Origin: a virus
Length of the DNA stretch: 29,194 nt
Direction: 5' to 3' (one strand)
Virus record (IMG/VR): IMGVR_UViG_3300010885_044532
Span: 1 to 29,194 of that record
The translations under genes and the position numbers were made by a program. Positions 11,854-20,949 of this stretch are shown here, piece after piece (within the stretch, counting starts at the first letter, position 1; every line of letters starts with the position of its first letter). The notes under the pieces are model-generated. The model did not search any database and had not been told where the DNA came from. It was given only the letters and a program-made list of their open reading frames with translations.

Positions 11854-13618
11854 GACAAAGGGCAGTGGATGGCCGACAAAGAACGGTCATGTCGTGGGCT
11901 TTGCTATCGCTGTCGATGGTCTGTCGACCTACCTTCCAATCCGTCATGGGATCGGTGACAATCTCCCGAAGAGCATGGTCATCAACTACATGAAGGATCT
12001 TTGCTCGAACCCTGACGCTGTGTACGTATTTCACAACGCATCATACGACGTGGGTTGGTTGCGTGCAGAAGGCATCGATGTAAAGGGTCGCATCATTGAT
12101 ACGATGGTTGCCGCTCCTTTGATCGACGAGAACCGCTTCAGTTACTCGCTCAACAATCTCGGTAAGGATTATCTCTTCGAGCGCAAGGACGAGCGCATGC
12201 TTCGTGATGCGGCGAAGGAATTCGGTCTTGATCCAAAGGCAGAGTTGCACAAGCTCCCTGCTATGTATGTCGGCAAGTATGCTGAGCAGGACGCGGCATT
12301 GACGCTTCGCTTGTGGCACCACTTCAGAGGCATGATCGAGAATGATGGTCTCGAAGACATCTTCAACATGGAGTTAGATGTCCTCAAGATCACCATCGAG
12401 ATGCGGAGCCGTGGCGTTCGGATCGATCTTGAAGCCGCAGAGAATGCCGGTAAGTCTTTGACAAAGCAGGAGAAAACCATCCTCTCCGCAGTCAAAAAAG
12501 ATTACGGTGTAGACGTAGATATCTGGGCTGCGGCATCTGTTGCCAAGGCTTTCGACAAGGTTGGTCTGGAATATCCGCGTACAACAAAGGGTGCACCGAG
12601 TTTCACAAAAGACTTCTTGCGTACCCATGCCCACCCGATGGCGCAGTCTATTGTGAAGGCTCGTGAGTTGAACAAGGCTCACTCGACGTTCATCGAAACA
12701 ATCTTGCGACATCAGCACAATGGTCGGTTGCACCCTGAAATCCATTCGCTTCGTAGCGATGATGGTGGCACTGTTACCGGACGCTTCAGCTATTCAAGCC
12801 CGAATCTTCAGCAGATTCCATCGCGTGATGAGAACATCTCTGGAATGATTCGTTCACTGTTTTTGCCGGAAGACGGCGAGCGTTGGGGATCGTTCGACTA
12901 TTCGTCACAGGAACCACGTCTTGTTATCCACTATGCGCATGGCCTCGGCCTCTATGGATCACAGCCATTCGTCGAAGCATTCAACGAAGACCCGCGTACT
13001 GACTTCCACCAGATGGCCGCTGACATGATGGGCGTGTCGCGTAAGGAAGCCAAGACAATCGGTCTCGGTCTGATCTACGGCATGGGCGTGAACAAACTAT
13101 CGCATCAGCTCGGCATCTCGGTCGACGAAGCAAAGGATGTGTCCAAGCTTTATCACGCAAAGGTTCCGTTCTTACGTGAGCTGAGCAACATGTGCATGAA
13201 CAAGGCAAGCAGTTCTCCGTATTACGTGCGCACGATCATGCATCGTCGTTGTCGGTTCCCACTTTGGGAACCAAAGGGTTTTCCTGATGGCATATCTTCT
13301 CGTACTCCATACGAAAGAACAAAGGCCGCTGAAGAATATGGTGAGAACAACATCAAGGTTGCGTTCACTTACAAGGCTTTGAACCGTGTCATCCAAGGCA
13401 GTGCTGCGGATCAAACGAAGAGGGCTATGGTTGAGCTGCACAAGGAAGGACTTCTTCCGCTCATCCAGATCCACGATGAATTGGCAATGTCTGTTCCTGA
13501 TAAAGAGACAGCAGACAAGGTAGAAAAGATCATGCAGGAATGCGTCCAGTTGCATGTTCCATCTGTAGTGGACGCTGAGTTTGGGCCAAACTGGGGAAAC
13601 CTTAAAACAGGTTGGTAA
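11738..13618 (+). CDS. polA: Family A DNA polymerase with 3'-5' exonuclease, 626 aa
   Basis: The phage replicative polymerase. ATG at 11738 with AAGG about nine bases upstream. The proofreading domain has Exo I CIDLETF (D30, E32), Exo II HNASYDVGW (D104) and Exo III YAEQDAALTLR (D185). The polymerase domain has motif A FDYSSQEPRL (D387), motif B R435..K439...Y447 in KTIGLGLIYG, and motif C IHDELA (H579-D580-E581). There is no 5'-3' exonuclease domain, and no DnaJ-type insertion as reported in HMO-2011-type phages. L443 occupies the position of E. coli Pol I Phe762, a residue tied to dNTP selection and used as a marker in virioplankton work. All catalytic residues are intact. Confidence 0.95.
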   Translation: MNWFVKPPETEWVMPTEIPDLSGATTICIDLETFDPDLKTKGSGWPTKNGHVVGFAIAVDGLSTYLPIRHGIGDNLPKSMVINYMKDLCSNPDAVYVFHNASYDVGWLRAEGIDVKGRIIDTMVAAPLIDENRFSYSLNNLGKDYLFERKDERMLRDAAKEFGLDPKAELHKLPAMYVGKYAEQDAALTLRLWHHFRGMIENDGLEDIFNMELDVLKITIEMRSRGVRIDLEAAENAGKSLTKQEKTILSAVKKDYGVDVDIWAAASVAKAFDKVGLEYPRTTKGAPSFTKDFLRTHAHPMAQSIVKARELNKAHSTFIETILRHQHNGRLHPEIHSLRSDDGGTVTGRFSYSSPNLQQIPSRDENISGMIRSLFLPEDGERWGSFDYSSQEPRLVIHYAHGLGLYGSQPFVEAFNEDPRTDFHQMAADMMGVSRKEAKTIGLGLIYGMGVNKLSHQLGISVDEAKDVSKLYHAKVPFLRELSNMCMNKASSSPYYVRTIMHRRCRFPLWEPKGFPDGISSRTPYERTKAAEEYGENNIKVAFTYKALNRVIQGSAADQTKRAMVELHKEGLLPLIQIHDELAMSVPDKETADKVEKIMQECVQLHVPSVVDAEFGPNWGNLKTGW

Positions 13619-13645
13619 TGTTGCCGTAAGAAAGGGCAGAGGACA

Positions 13646-15085
13646 ATGATCAGATATAAGTTTAAACACACACCGTATGCGCATCAGCTTACGGCACTAG
13701 AGAAATGTTTTGACCGAGATGAATACGCACTCTTCTGTGAGATGGGCACTGGCAAATCAAAGATCCTTATCGACAACTTCTCTATCTTGTACGACCAAGG
13801 GAAGATCGATTCGGTTCTCGTTGTTGCACCTAAAGGTGTCTACAAGAACTGGCAGAAGAAGGAGATCCCGCAGCATCTCCCTGACCACATTGTTGCAGAC
13901 ATCATTGTGTGGTCTCCGAATCACACAAAGAAACAGCTTGAGCATCTCGACATTGCGTTCAAGGATGACGACAACCTAAAGATCCTCGTCATGAATGTCG
14001 AAGCATTCTCGACAGACAAAGGCGTACAGTTTGCAATGAAGTTCTTGTCCCGCAAGACATGCTTCATGGCAATTGACGAAAGCACGACGATCAAGAATCG
14101 TGGTGCGAAGAGGACAAAGAACATCGTGAAGGCGGGAACTCAGGCACGGTATCGCCGTATTGCCACGGGTTCTCCAATCACCAAGACCCCAATGGATCTA
14201 TTCTCCCAGTGCGAGTATCTCAGCCCTGATCTTCTCGGCTTTGGCTCGTTCTTCACTTTCCAAGCACGGTACTGTAAGATCTGGAGACGATCTGTCGGCA
14301 GCCACTCCTTCAATCAGGTTGTTGGCTACCAGAACCTCGACGAACTCACCGAAAAGCTTGATGGGTTTAGTTATCGTATCCTCAAGAAAGATTGTCTCGA
14401 TCTCCCCGAAAAAATCTACATCAAGCGTGTGGTAGAACTCACCCCTGAACAGAGGCGGGTCTACGAGCAACTCAAAGCAATCGCACTTGCCGTCCTCGAT
14501 CAAGGGGTTGTTACTGCGGCAAATGCACTTACTCAGATCCTGAGACTCCAACAAGTCTGTTCCGGTTTCGTCAAAACTGATGATGGTCATATACAACTCC
14601 TTCCGTCAGAGAAGCTTAACGAATTGATGGAAGCATTGGAAGAGGTAGATGGCAAGGTTATTATCTGGGCCACCTATACCCATGACATCCAAGCCATCGC
14701 CGAAGCTTTGCAAAAGAAGTACGGTGAAGGAACCGTGCGTATGTACTATGGTGATACAAAGGCAGATGACAGACAGCAGATCGTAACGGACTTCCAAGAT
14801 CCTGAGAACCCGTTACGTTTCTTTGTCGGTCAACCTCGGACAGGTGGCTATGGTCTGACACTCACGGAAGCACACACCGTGATCTATTATTCCAACAGCT
14901 ACGATCTTGAAGTTCGTTTGCAGAGTGAAGATCGCGCACATCGTATCGGTCAGAAGAACAATGTGACGTACATCGACATCGTCACCGAAGGTACGGTTGA
15001 CGAAAAGATCCTCCATGCACTGCGAAGCAAGATTGATATTGCCTCGACAGTGCTGAAGGAAGGTTACAAGGAGTGGATCATTTAG
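13646..15085 (+). CDS. SNF2-like superfamily 2 helicase, 479 aa
   Basis: ATP-dependent DNA translocase. ATG at 13646 follows GGGCAGAGGAC. The N-terminus has a Q-motif-like HTPYAHQLTALEK, Walker A CEMGTGKSK (K37), motif Ia VVAPKGVYKNW, motif II IDESTTIKN (D144/E145) and motif III ATGSPITK. The C-terminal lobe has VIIWATYTHD, GGYGLTLTEAHTVIYYS and motif VI QSEDRAHRIGQ (R430/R433), typical of SNF2/RapA-type proteins. Motif II reads DEST rather than the usual DEAH/DESH. It probably remodels or unwinds DNA in replication or recombination. It is the last gene of the rightward arm, and its TAG overlaps the stop of the opposing gene. Confidence 0.92.
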   Translation: MIRYKFKHTPYAHQLTALEKCFDRDEYALFCEMGTGKSKILIDNFSILYDQGKIDSVLVVAPKGVYKNWQKKEIPQHLPDHIVADIIVWSPNHTKKQLEHLDIAFKDDDNLKILVMNVEAFSTDKGVQFAMKFLSRKTCFMAIDESTTIKNRGAKRTKNIVKAGTQARYRRIATGSPITKTPMDLFSQCEYLSPDLLGFGSFFTFQARYCKIWRRSVGSHSFNQVVGYQNLDELTEKLDGFSYRILKKDCLDLPEKIYIKRVVELTPEQRRVYEQLKAIALAVLDQGVVTAANALTQILRLQQVCSGFVKTDDGHIQLLPSEKLNELMEALEEVDGKVIIWATYTHDIQAIAEALQKKYGEGTVRMYYGDTKADDRQQIVTDFQDPENPLRFFVGQPRTGGYGLTLTEAHTVIYYSNSYDLEVRLQSEDRAHRIGQKNNVTYIDIVTEGTVDEKILHALRSKIDIASTVLKEGYKEWII

Positions 15086-15537
15086 GACGCGTATTCACGC
15101 CAAGGCAATTGAAAGTGTGGGCCATCTGCGAACTTCGCTAGATCGCCCTCTACCACCTGTCCATTGCCATTGAGCAAACGCCAGTGACCACCCCATTCCA
15201 CCGGAACATCAAGGTCTTCCGCAGCTTTGCGGAAGGCATCTGCAATCTGGAAGAACAGAGGCCAATCCCAACGGACAGCCTCGTTTGGATCCTTCATGTT
15301 GTCGCCGTCGGCATCGATATATGCGGCCACATCAATGGCGTGCCCTGTCAGATGACGTGACTTCAATGTCTTTGATGCGCCAGCCGCAAGCAATTGCTTC
15401 TGGCGCTCAAGTGTGCGCAGCCCTTCAGTGACAATAAACGGAACGGGCGATAGTTGCAAAGCAGTCTTTGCTACTTCAACAAGGTCATCGTGTACGCCAA
15501 CGAGGCGGCTCTCAGAGCGAGCGTCAAACTGTTTCAT
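15082..15537 (-). CDS. M15-family peptidoglycan peptidase (endolysin), 151 aa
   Basis: It is predicted to cleave peptide cross-links or stems in peptidoglycan, as D-Ala-D-Ala or L-Ala-D-Glu peptidases do. The motif S60-R-H62-L-T-G-H-A-I-D69 gives two zinc ligands, VEWGGHW supplies catalytic E115, and DGPHFQL supplies the third ligand H141. TEGLRTLERQKQLL is also typical of the family. There is no signal peptide, so export would need a holin or cell rupture. Its ATG overlaps the stop of the 1802-residue gene by one base. It is the last gene of the late arm, as expected for an endolysin. No holin or spanin is adjacent. Confidence 0.9.
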   Translation of the reverse strand: MKQFDARSESRLVGVHDDLVEVAKTALQLSPVPFIVTEGLRTLERQKQLLAAGASKTLKSRHLTGHAIDVAAYIDADGDNMKDPNEAVRWDWPLFFQIADAFRKAAEDLDVPVEWGGHWRLLNGNGQVVEGDLAKFADGPHFQLPWREYAS

Positions 15538-18500
15538 TAATCATATCCGTATTGTTTACCAAACTTGAATGCCTGTTCAGCTGTTTGGTTTTTCAAATTC
15601 CGAAGAGCGGTCAATCGGTTTGACTTCTCGTCTCCGGAAAGATTTGGATTCAGACGAATAGACTTCATCTGCTTGTTAATCTCTGTAATTTTATTCTCGG
15701 CATTGTTCAATACCTTATAGACACCCTGCGCAGCAGGATCGTCCTTCAGTTTTTCCTTCAACGACTCGAAGTTATTCTGAACACCGGCATCATCAATCGA
15801 TGTGACAACCTGCGTCACAGAAGACTTCATGTCGTAGAAGTCTTTGACGTAACGGTTGCGCATCAGTTCCGGATCTTTCACAAAGCGGCTAAGACCCGTG
15901 ACGTTTGCCGCAATACCTGTCGCCGATGTCGGATCTCCGAAGTATCCGGTAGGACGTGTTCCCGCGCCGGAGAAAAGACCATCAACCATAGAGGCAAACA
16001 CAGATCCCATGGTTCCGAAATAGCCACGGAGAAGAACATCAACCTGCTTCGGAGAGAAAGGAGTAACAGCGGAAAGGGCTTTCGCCACTTCTGTTGTATT
16101 CTCATCAGCGCGTTCGCCGCTAGGACGACGCTTGTCTGCAATGGTCTCAATGTCCTGCCAGGTAAACATGTCCTTGTTCACCATCACTTCGGCAATCGGT
16201 TTCACAGCCTGAGGTATTAGGTTGAACATGAATGTTGAAGACAGGATCTGGGTGAACCCGTCAGTGAACTGCGAGCCCTCCTTCTCACGAATGGAATCCA
16301 TCATAAGAGCGGGGATAGCACCGAAGACTGAACCAATTTCGAATGCACGAGGGGCAGCGATAACAGTGTCTCCAAATTTAAAGTAGTTGTTGGCAACCTT
16401 ATCTTCGACGGAGAGCTTCTTGTACCAATCATCGTCGCCATAGATCATGTTGATGGCGAGTTCGATTGCAGTCAATTGAAGACCGCGCAACACAAGGGCT
16501 TTTGGAATACCGATTGTACCCTTTGCAAGCCACAATTCCGGCGCACCGGCAGTTCCCTTTTCAATCAAACGATACAGACCTTGGACGCGAGCGTTTAAGA
16601 ACGGAACCATTGGAATAAGATGCATCAATGTATTACCGATAACACCGCCACCTGCACCAGAGCGATTGAAGTTCGTAAGGTTCACTGCTTCATACGCCGC
16701 TGTTGTCGGATTCATTCCCTTTTTGTTAACGAGATAATCGTAGTACGCAACACGGGAAGCCATTTCGGTTGCTTCACCGATATGCTCCAGCTTGTCGAGG
16801 CCTTTCATCACAAGACCCCAAGGCTTTGAGATATCTGCGCCTGTGTATGCACGACGCATATACTCCGCCTGATCGCGGAAACCTGCGCCGTATCCGTAAC
16901 CACCGAAGCCTGTCGCTGCAAGGATCGCCTGATACGACGGACCTTTGCGGTAGACTTCGCGGAAGTTCTTAAATGTCCCAGCGATTAGATCCGTGATAGG
17001 CATACCTGTCTTGACATAGGTATCAATGATACCACGCCACAAGTTTGCAATCTGGAACGGAGGCGCAATCGTAACACCTGTGCGGAGTACGTTTGCAACC
17101 TTGGACGCAGCTTCAGTAGCAGCTCCGAGTTGTTTCGGAGACAATGAAGCCAAGGCCTGGAACATTGGAATGTCGTTGATCTTCAGGTACTGATCGCCAC
17201 CGTTTACACGATATGTGATCACGCCATCTTTGCCTGGCATGCCAACCTTTTGCGCAATGCTTGGATCACCGTACTTGATAGCAGCATCTGCAACAGCATT
17301 GTACGCAATGTTCTTCAGTGCTGCGGCAACAATCGTGCTGTAGTTACGAAGAGTGTTGTCGTAGAATCCCTGCTCAATAGCGCCACCAGCAGTGATTGCT
17401 TGGTTGAACGCGTTGATATTTCGTGGGTTATCGATTGCCTTCGTGATAGCTGGATGCAAAGTTCCATTTGGATCCGCCTGTTCTTGGGCACGATAGAACG
17501 GGGTGTAGAACATGGACATGAACCGTTCACCCAACTCCTGCGGGATAAGACCGCTGTTGATGGAGAACTGAACCATGCCCTTGTTGAATGCTTGAAACTC
17601 ATCCGCCACTTCCTTGAAGTGCGTCGGAGCATCTCTGACAATCTTTTCAAGTTCTGCGTCGGTGAAAGTTTTACCAGTCACAGGATTCTTGTAACCGAAG
17701 CCAGAGTACCCAGCCTTCTTGCGAAGGTCGAGTTCACGACGGGCAATGGCGTACTGTTGGAAAGCATTCTCGTCTTTGACACCGATACGATCAAAGATCT
17801 TGATGAGACCACCGTGTGAATTGTCAAAGGTCAACTGACCACTGGCCTTGTCGAACACAAGATAACCACTGTTCAAGAGACCTGCGATACGACCTTGGAC
17901 ATTTTGCATACGCTCAAGTGTTTGACCGACACCTTCAAAGCCAGCGCGGTTCATGAACGGAATTGCAGATGCCACAGTGTTACGGAAGATAGCCTGTGAG
18001 TGAGACTCACCTTCAACGCGACCAGTGATCGCATCAAACAATCTTGCCCACACACCCTTTTGCTTTGTCGCAGTTGTAAATTGACCAAGCTGTTGGATCT
18101 CAACGGGAACATTCGGGTTTGCCAATGCAGGATTGACACCGAGTTCTTTGACATCTGCGTCTGTAAGAGGATGCTCAGATGTTACAAGGCGATCACCAGT
18201 TAACGTATATCCAGGAGGAGCGCGAACAACACGAGCATCTTCCGGGATTGCATTCTCTGCAACCGCCGGTTCCTCACTCATGCGCATTCCAGGACGACGC
18301 TCACGCGCAGCCTTTTGCTTGCTTGTAAGAGGGGCGGCAGCGTAGCTCACACCCTTCAGCGGAACACCGGCAGCAGTCGCTGCCTTCTCCGCAACCCGTA
18401 CATTCTGCTCTGCGCCACCCATATATTTATCGGGCGTGACTGGTGCCTTACCCCAGATCTCAGACACAAGTTGCTCAAACGCACCTTGTGTCGGCTTGAG

Positions 18501-20945
18501 ACCAAAGAACTCGGAGATTGCGTAGTAGAGTGTACGAAGTTTCTCGTAGAGTTTTCCGAATGCGCTATCGAGTTTGCTATCAACCTTGCGGCCAGACCCG
18601 GCAATCCATTCCGCGCCCTTCTCGGCAACCCACTCACTGAACCCGAAGAAATATCCAGCGTCCTTTGCCTTGGTCACATCCCACCCAAGACCCGCTGTCA
18701 TCGTCGGATCTTTAAAACGAACCTCACCATTCTTGACAGTGAAATGTTTTTTCAAAAATGGAAGCGGCTTCAGCATCATGCTTGGAGCCATGCTTCCCGA
18801 CTTAATGAAAGAGCTGATGGCTGTCTGAGCAATGCGACGAGACGCAGCGGGAACTGCTTCCTTGATATACTGCTGAACAATAGCGTCGAACTGATCCTTT
18901 GGAAGTTCGTTGAGCCATGTATATTCCATGACATGGAACATCTCATGGAACAAAGTACGAATTGCCTTTTCAGGATGGTTCAATGAATCTGGGCTGAAGT
19001 TCAAAGCAAATGTCTTCTTGCCTTGATACTGGTCAGGGCTCATATAGCCATACGAACCAGTGCCTTCTTTTGCTGAGACAACAAAAGTCAAGCCAGGAAA
19101 CAATCTTTCCTGCACTGTGCGAAGGACATCCGTCAGTCCAGGGAATGCCTTGTCCAGTTTTGTCTTGGCATTGCCGGTATAGTTTGTTTTTGTGTCGGCA
19201 AGAATCTTCTGCAACTTCGCCTGTTCAACAGGATCGGTTGTATTGACATCAATGCCAGCGACCTTGCTCAGATCCAGCTTGCCTGGGAATGTTACTATTG
19301 TGGGTTTGCCGGACACATCAGGAGCAATGATGCGCTCATTCGGCTCGCGCAAGCTGGCTTCAACCTGTTGCTTACGATCAGCAAGATATGCATCAACCTT
19401 TGCTTCGACATCTTTGCTCTGTGTCTCGATGTCTGTGTCAGACATACCAAGACCTTGCACAAGATAATCCTTGGCAAGATTGAATTGCTCTGGGTCTGTC
19501 TTCTTTGCAACAGCGTACAGGGCTTTATCAACCATGTTTGCAAATGTTGCAGGAGCAGTCTTTGGTGCACGATATGTATAGTCCTGTGCGTCCTTAAGGA
19601 TATCCTGTTCCGTCTGAGGATTATCTATCCTGAAAACATTCTTGTCTCCGGTATGCCTCAACATACCTTTTGCAGGTTCAACATCCACATAGCGGATCTC
19701 GTTTGCACCACTCTTCTCAAGAATGGATGCATCACGATTAAAGTCGTATGTCCCATCTGCCTTTGTTGCAAAGGGATCATAGAACAAGCGCATCTTCGTA
19801 TGCTCAACAGGGGGAGGCATATCCCCTTTCGAGTCAGAGATGGGCGTTTCAATCGGTGTTTCGTTGAACTGCTGTAGCTTATCACGATTGGACTTGAGCC
19901 AATCGTTCTCTGCCATTGGACCTTCTTGCCCAGAAATAGGCGGAACAACAGGGGGTGTTCCCGGTTCAACAGGAGGGGCTCCTGGAGTTCCCGGTTCAAC
20001 TGGTGGAGTTCCAGGAACAGTAGGCGGCACACCAGGCTCTGTTGGAGTTGTTCCAACAGGAGGCTTCGGGGCTGGAGTAGTAGGGGCTTTTTCTTTTGAA
20101 ACCGCACCAGTCGCAGCACCGAGACTACCTTCAAGCAAGCCACCGGCAATAGCCGCTTCCGAAAGTTCTTTTTGAACATCAGGTCCAAACTCATAGAACT
20201 TTTCTGGGTTGGCTTGAATAATCTCAAGAGCCTGTTGACCTGTTTCAGACAATGCGCCAACAGCGCCGCCCTCTACGCCACGAACAACGGCACGACGAAT
20301 AAACGATCCAGTAGCGGCCTTGCCGACACCTGGAAGATAGCGACCAATAAATGCATCGAATGCAGACTGCGGAACAGCAACTGCTGCTGCCTTTCCAAGC
20401 TCCACATCCTTGAGTGACTTACCTTCTTCAATCTGCCGCTGCACGTTAGTGGCAGTGAACACCGGGACGTTTAACGCAGTTGCGCCAATACCCGCACCAA
20501 CTGGACCACCAACAACGCCACCGGCAATACCACCTATGACACTCGGTGCCATATATGGAAGGCTCTCTGCTCCGACCTCGTAGAGATATTGACCGAGACG
20601 AGAAGGACTTAACCCAATGTCTGAAGCAGTTGGGACTTCGCGCTTGTATCGACCAGCAACTTCTTCTTGACGAGCCTTTGCGGCCTCGGCCTGTGCCTTG
20701 GCTTCTTCCTCATAACCAAGCTTCTCAAGACCAACAGCACCGAGAGTTTGGAACGCAGACTTTAAGCCCGCTGTTCCGACCTCAAACGGAGTTGCCCGTT
20801 CACCTTTACCGAAGAGGTAAAGCATGTAGTCAAACTTATCCTGGCCCTCTCCATACTTTTTGTAGAGGGCATCTGCCAGGGCATCATCAGAGATTTCGTT
20901 ATACTGAGGATAAGCCTTCCGAATAGTCTCGAAGGGAGTTGCCAT
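15537..20945 (-). CDS. Giant internal virion protein with HExxH and LPD38-like region, 1802 aa
   Basis: Probable ejected internal protein, comparable in role to T7 gp15/gp16-type ejectosome proteins. Residues 1-50 form a compact domain. Residues about 130-160 are a Gly-zipper hydrophobic stretch (SVIGGIAGGVVGGPVGAGIG), possibly membrane-inserting. About residues 285-340 are a Pro/Gly/Thr-rich repeat linker (PGTPPVEPGTP type). At 667-671 is HEMFH, a zinc-peptidase motif, with E771 in FSEWVAEKGAEW as a plausible third ligand. Near 1420-1460, NFNRSGAGG...PFLNARVQGL resembles the LPD38 module of large polyvalent proteins. The C-terminus is helical and charged. ATG at 20945 follows GAGGA. Proteolytic activity is predicted, not shown. 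Confidence 0.75.
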   Translation of the reverse strand: MATPFETIRKAYPQYNEISDDALADALYKKYGEGQDKFDYMLYLFGKGERATPFEVGTAGLKSAFQTLGAVGLEKLGYEEEAKAQAEAAKARQEEVAGRYKREVPTASDIGLSPSRLGQYLYEVGAESLPYMAPSVIGGIAGGVVGGPVGAGIGATALNVPVFTATNVQRQIEEGKSLKDVELGKAAAVAVPQSAFDAFIGRYLPGVGKAATGSFIRRAVVRGVEGGAVGALSETGQQALEIIQANPEKFYEFGPDVQKELSEAAIAGGLLEGSLGAATGAVSKEKAPTTPAPKPPVGTTPTEPGVPPTVPGTPPVEPGTPGAPPVEPGTPPVVPPISGQEGPMAENDWLKSNRDKLQQFNETPIETPISDSKGDMPPPVEHTKMRLFYDPFATKADGTYDFNRDASILEKSGANEIRYVDVEPAKGMLRHTGDKNVFRIDNPQTEQDILKDAQDYTYRAPKTAPATFANMVDKALYAVAKKTDPEQFNLAKDYLVQGLGMSDTDIETQSKDVEAKVDAYLADRKQQVEASLREPNERIIAPDVSGKPTIVTFPGKLDLSKVAGIDVNTTDPVEQAKLQKILADTKTNYTGNAKTKLDKAFPGLTDVLRTVQERLFPGLTFVVSAKEGTGSYGYMSPDQYQGKKTFALNFSPDSLNHPEKAIRTLFHEMFHVMEYTWLNELPKDQFDAIVQQYIKEAVPAASRRIAQTAISSFIKSGSMAPSMMLKPLPFLKKHFTVKNGEVRFKDPTMTAGLGWDVTKAKDAGYFFGFSEWVAEKGAEWIAGSGRKVDSKLDSAFGKLYEKLRTLYYAISEFFGLKPTQGAFEQLVSEIWGKAPVTPDKYMGGAEQNVRVAEKAATAAGVPLKGVSYAAAPLTSKQKAARERRPGMRMSEEPAVAENAIPEDARVVRAPPGYTLTGDRLVTSEHPLTDADVKELGVNPALANPNVPVEIQQLGQFTTATKQKGVWARLFDAITGRVEGESHSQAIFRNTVASAIPFMNRAGFEGVGQTLERMQNVQGRIAGLLNSGYLVFDKASGQLTFDNSHGGLIKIFDRIGVKDENAFQQYAIARRELDLRKKAGYSGFGYKNPVTGKTFTDAELEKIVRDAPTHFKEVADEFQAFNKGMVQFSINSGLIPQELGERFMSMFYTPFYRAQEQADPNGTLHPAITKAIDNPRNINAFNQAITAGGAIEQGFYDNTLRNYSTIVAAALKNIAYNAVADAAIKYGDPSIAQKVGMPGKDGVITYRVNGGDQYLKINDIPMFQALASLSPKQLGAATEAASKVANVLRTGVTIAPPFQIANLWRGIIDTYVKTGMPITDLIAGTFKNFREVYRKGPSYQAILAATGFGGYGYGAGFRDQAEYMRRAYTGADISKPWGLVMKGLDKLEHIGEATEMASRVAYYDYLVNKKGMNPTTAAYEAVNLTNFNRSGAGGGVIGNTLMHLIPMVPFLNARVQGLYRLIEKGTAGAPELWLAKGTIGIPKALVLRGLQLTAIELAINMIYGDDDWYKKLSVEDKVANNYFKFGDTVIAAPRAFEIGSVFGAIPALMMDSIREKEGSQFTDGFTQILSSTFMFNLIPQAVKPIAEVMVNKDMFTWQDIETIADKRRPSGERADENTTEVAKALSAVTPFSPKQVDVLLRGYFGTMGSVFASMVDGLFSGAGTRPTGYFGDPTSATGIAANVTGLSRFVKDPELMRNRYVKDFYDMKSSVTQVVTSIDDAGVQNNFESLKEKLKDDPAAQGVYKVLNNAENKITEINKQMKSIRLNPNLSGDEKSNRLTALRNLKNQTAEQAFKFGKQYGYD

Positions 20946-20949
20946 CCGC

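Noticed and set aside
15082-15537. Antidote or resistance role (VanY-like) for the M15 peptidase
   Set aside because: Its place at the end of the late arm and small single-domain size fit an endolysin better than an antibiotic-resistance enzyme.
18315-18986. 223-codon + strand frame inside the giant internal protein gene
   Set aside because: Antisense shadow of a continuous 1802-codon gene; Cys/Arg-rich composition is typical of out-of-frame reading.
19658-20260. 200-codon minus-strand frame within the giant gene
   Set aside because: Alternative frame of the same strand across the Pro-rich linker; Leu/Gln-rich shadow with no start signal.
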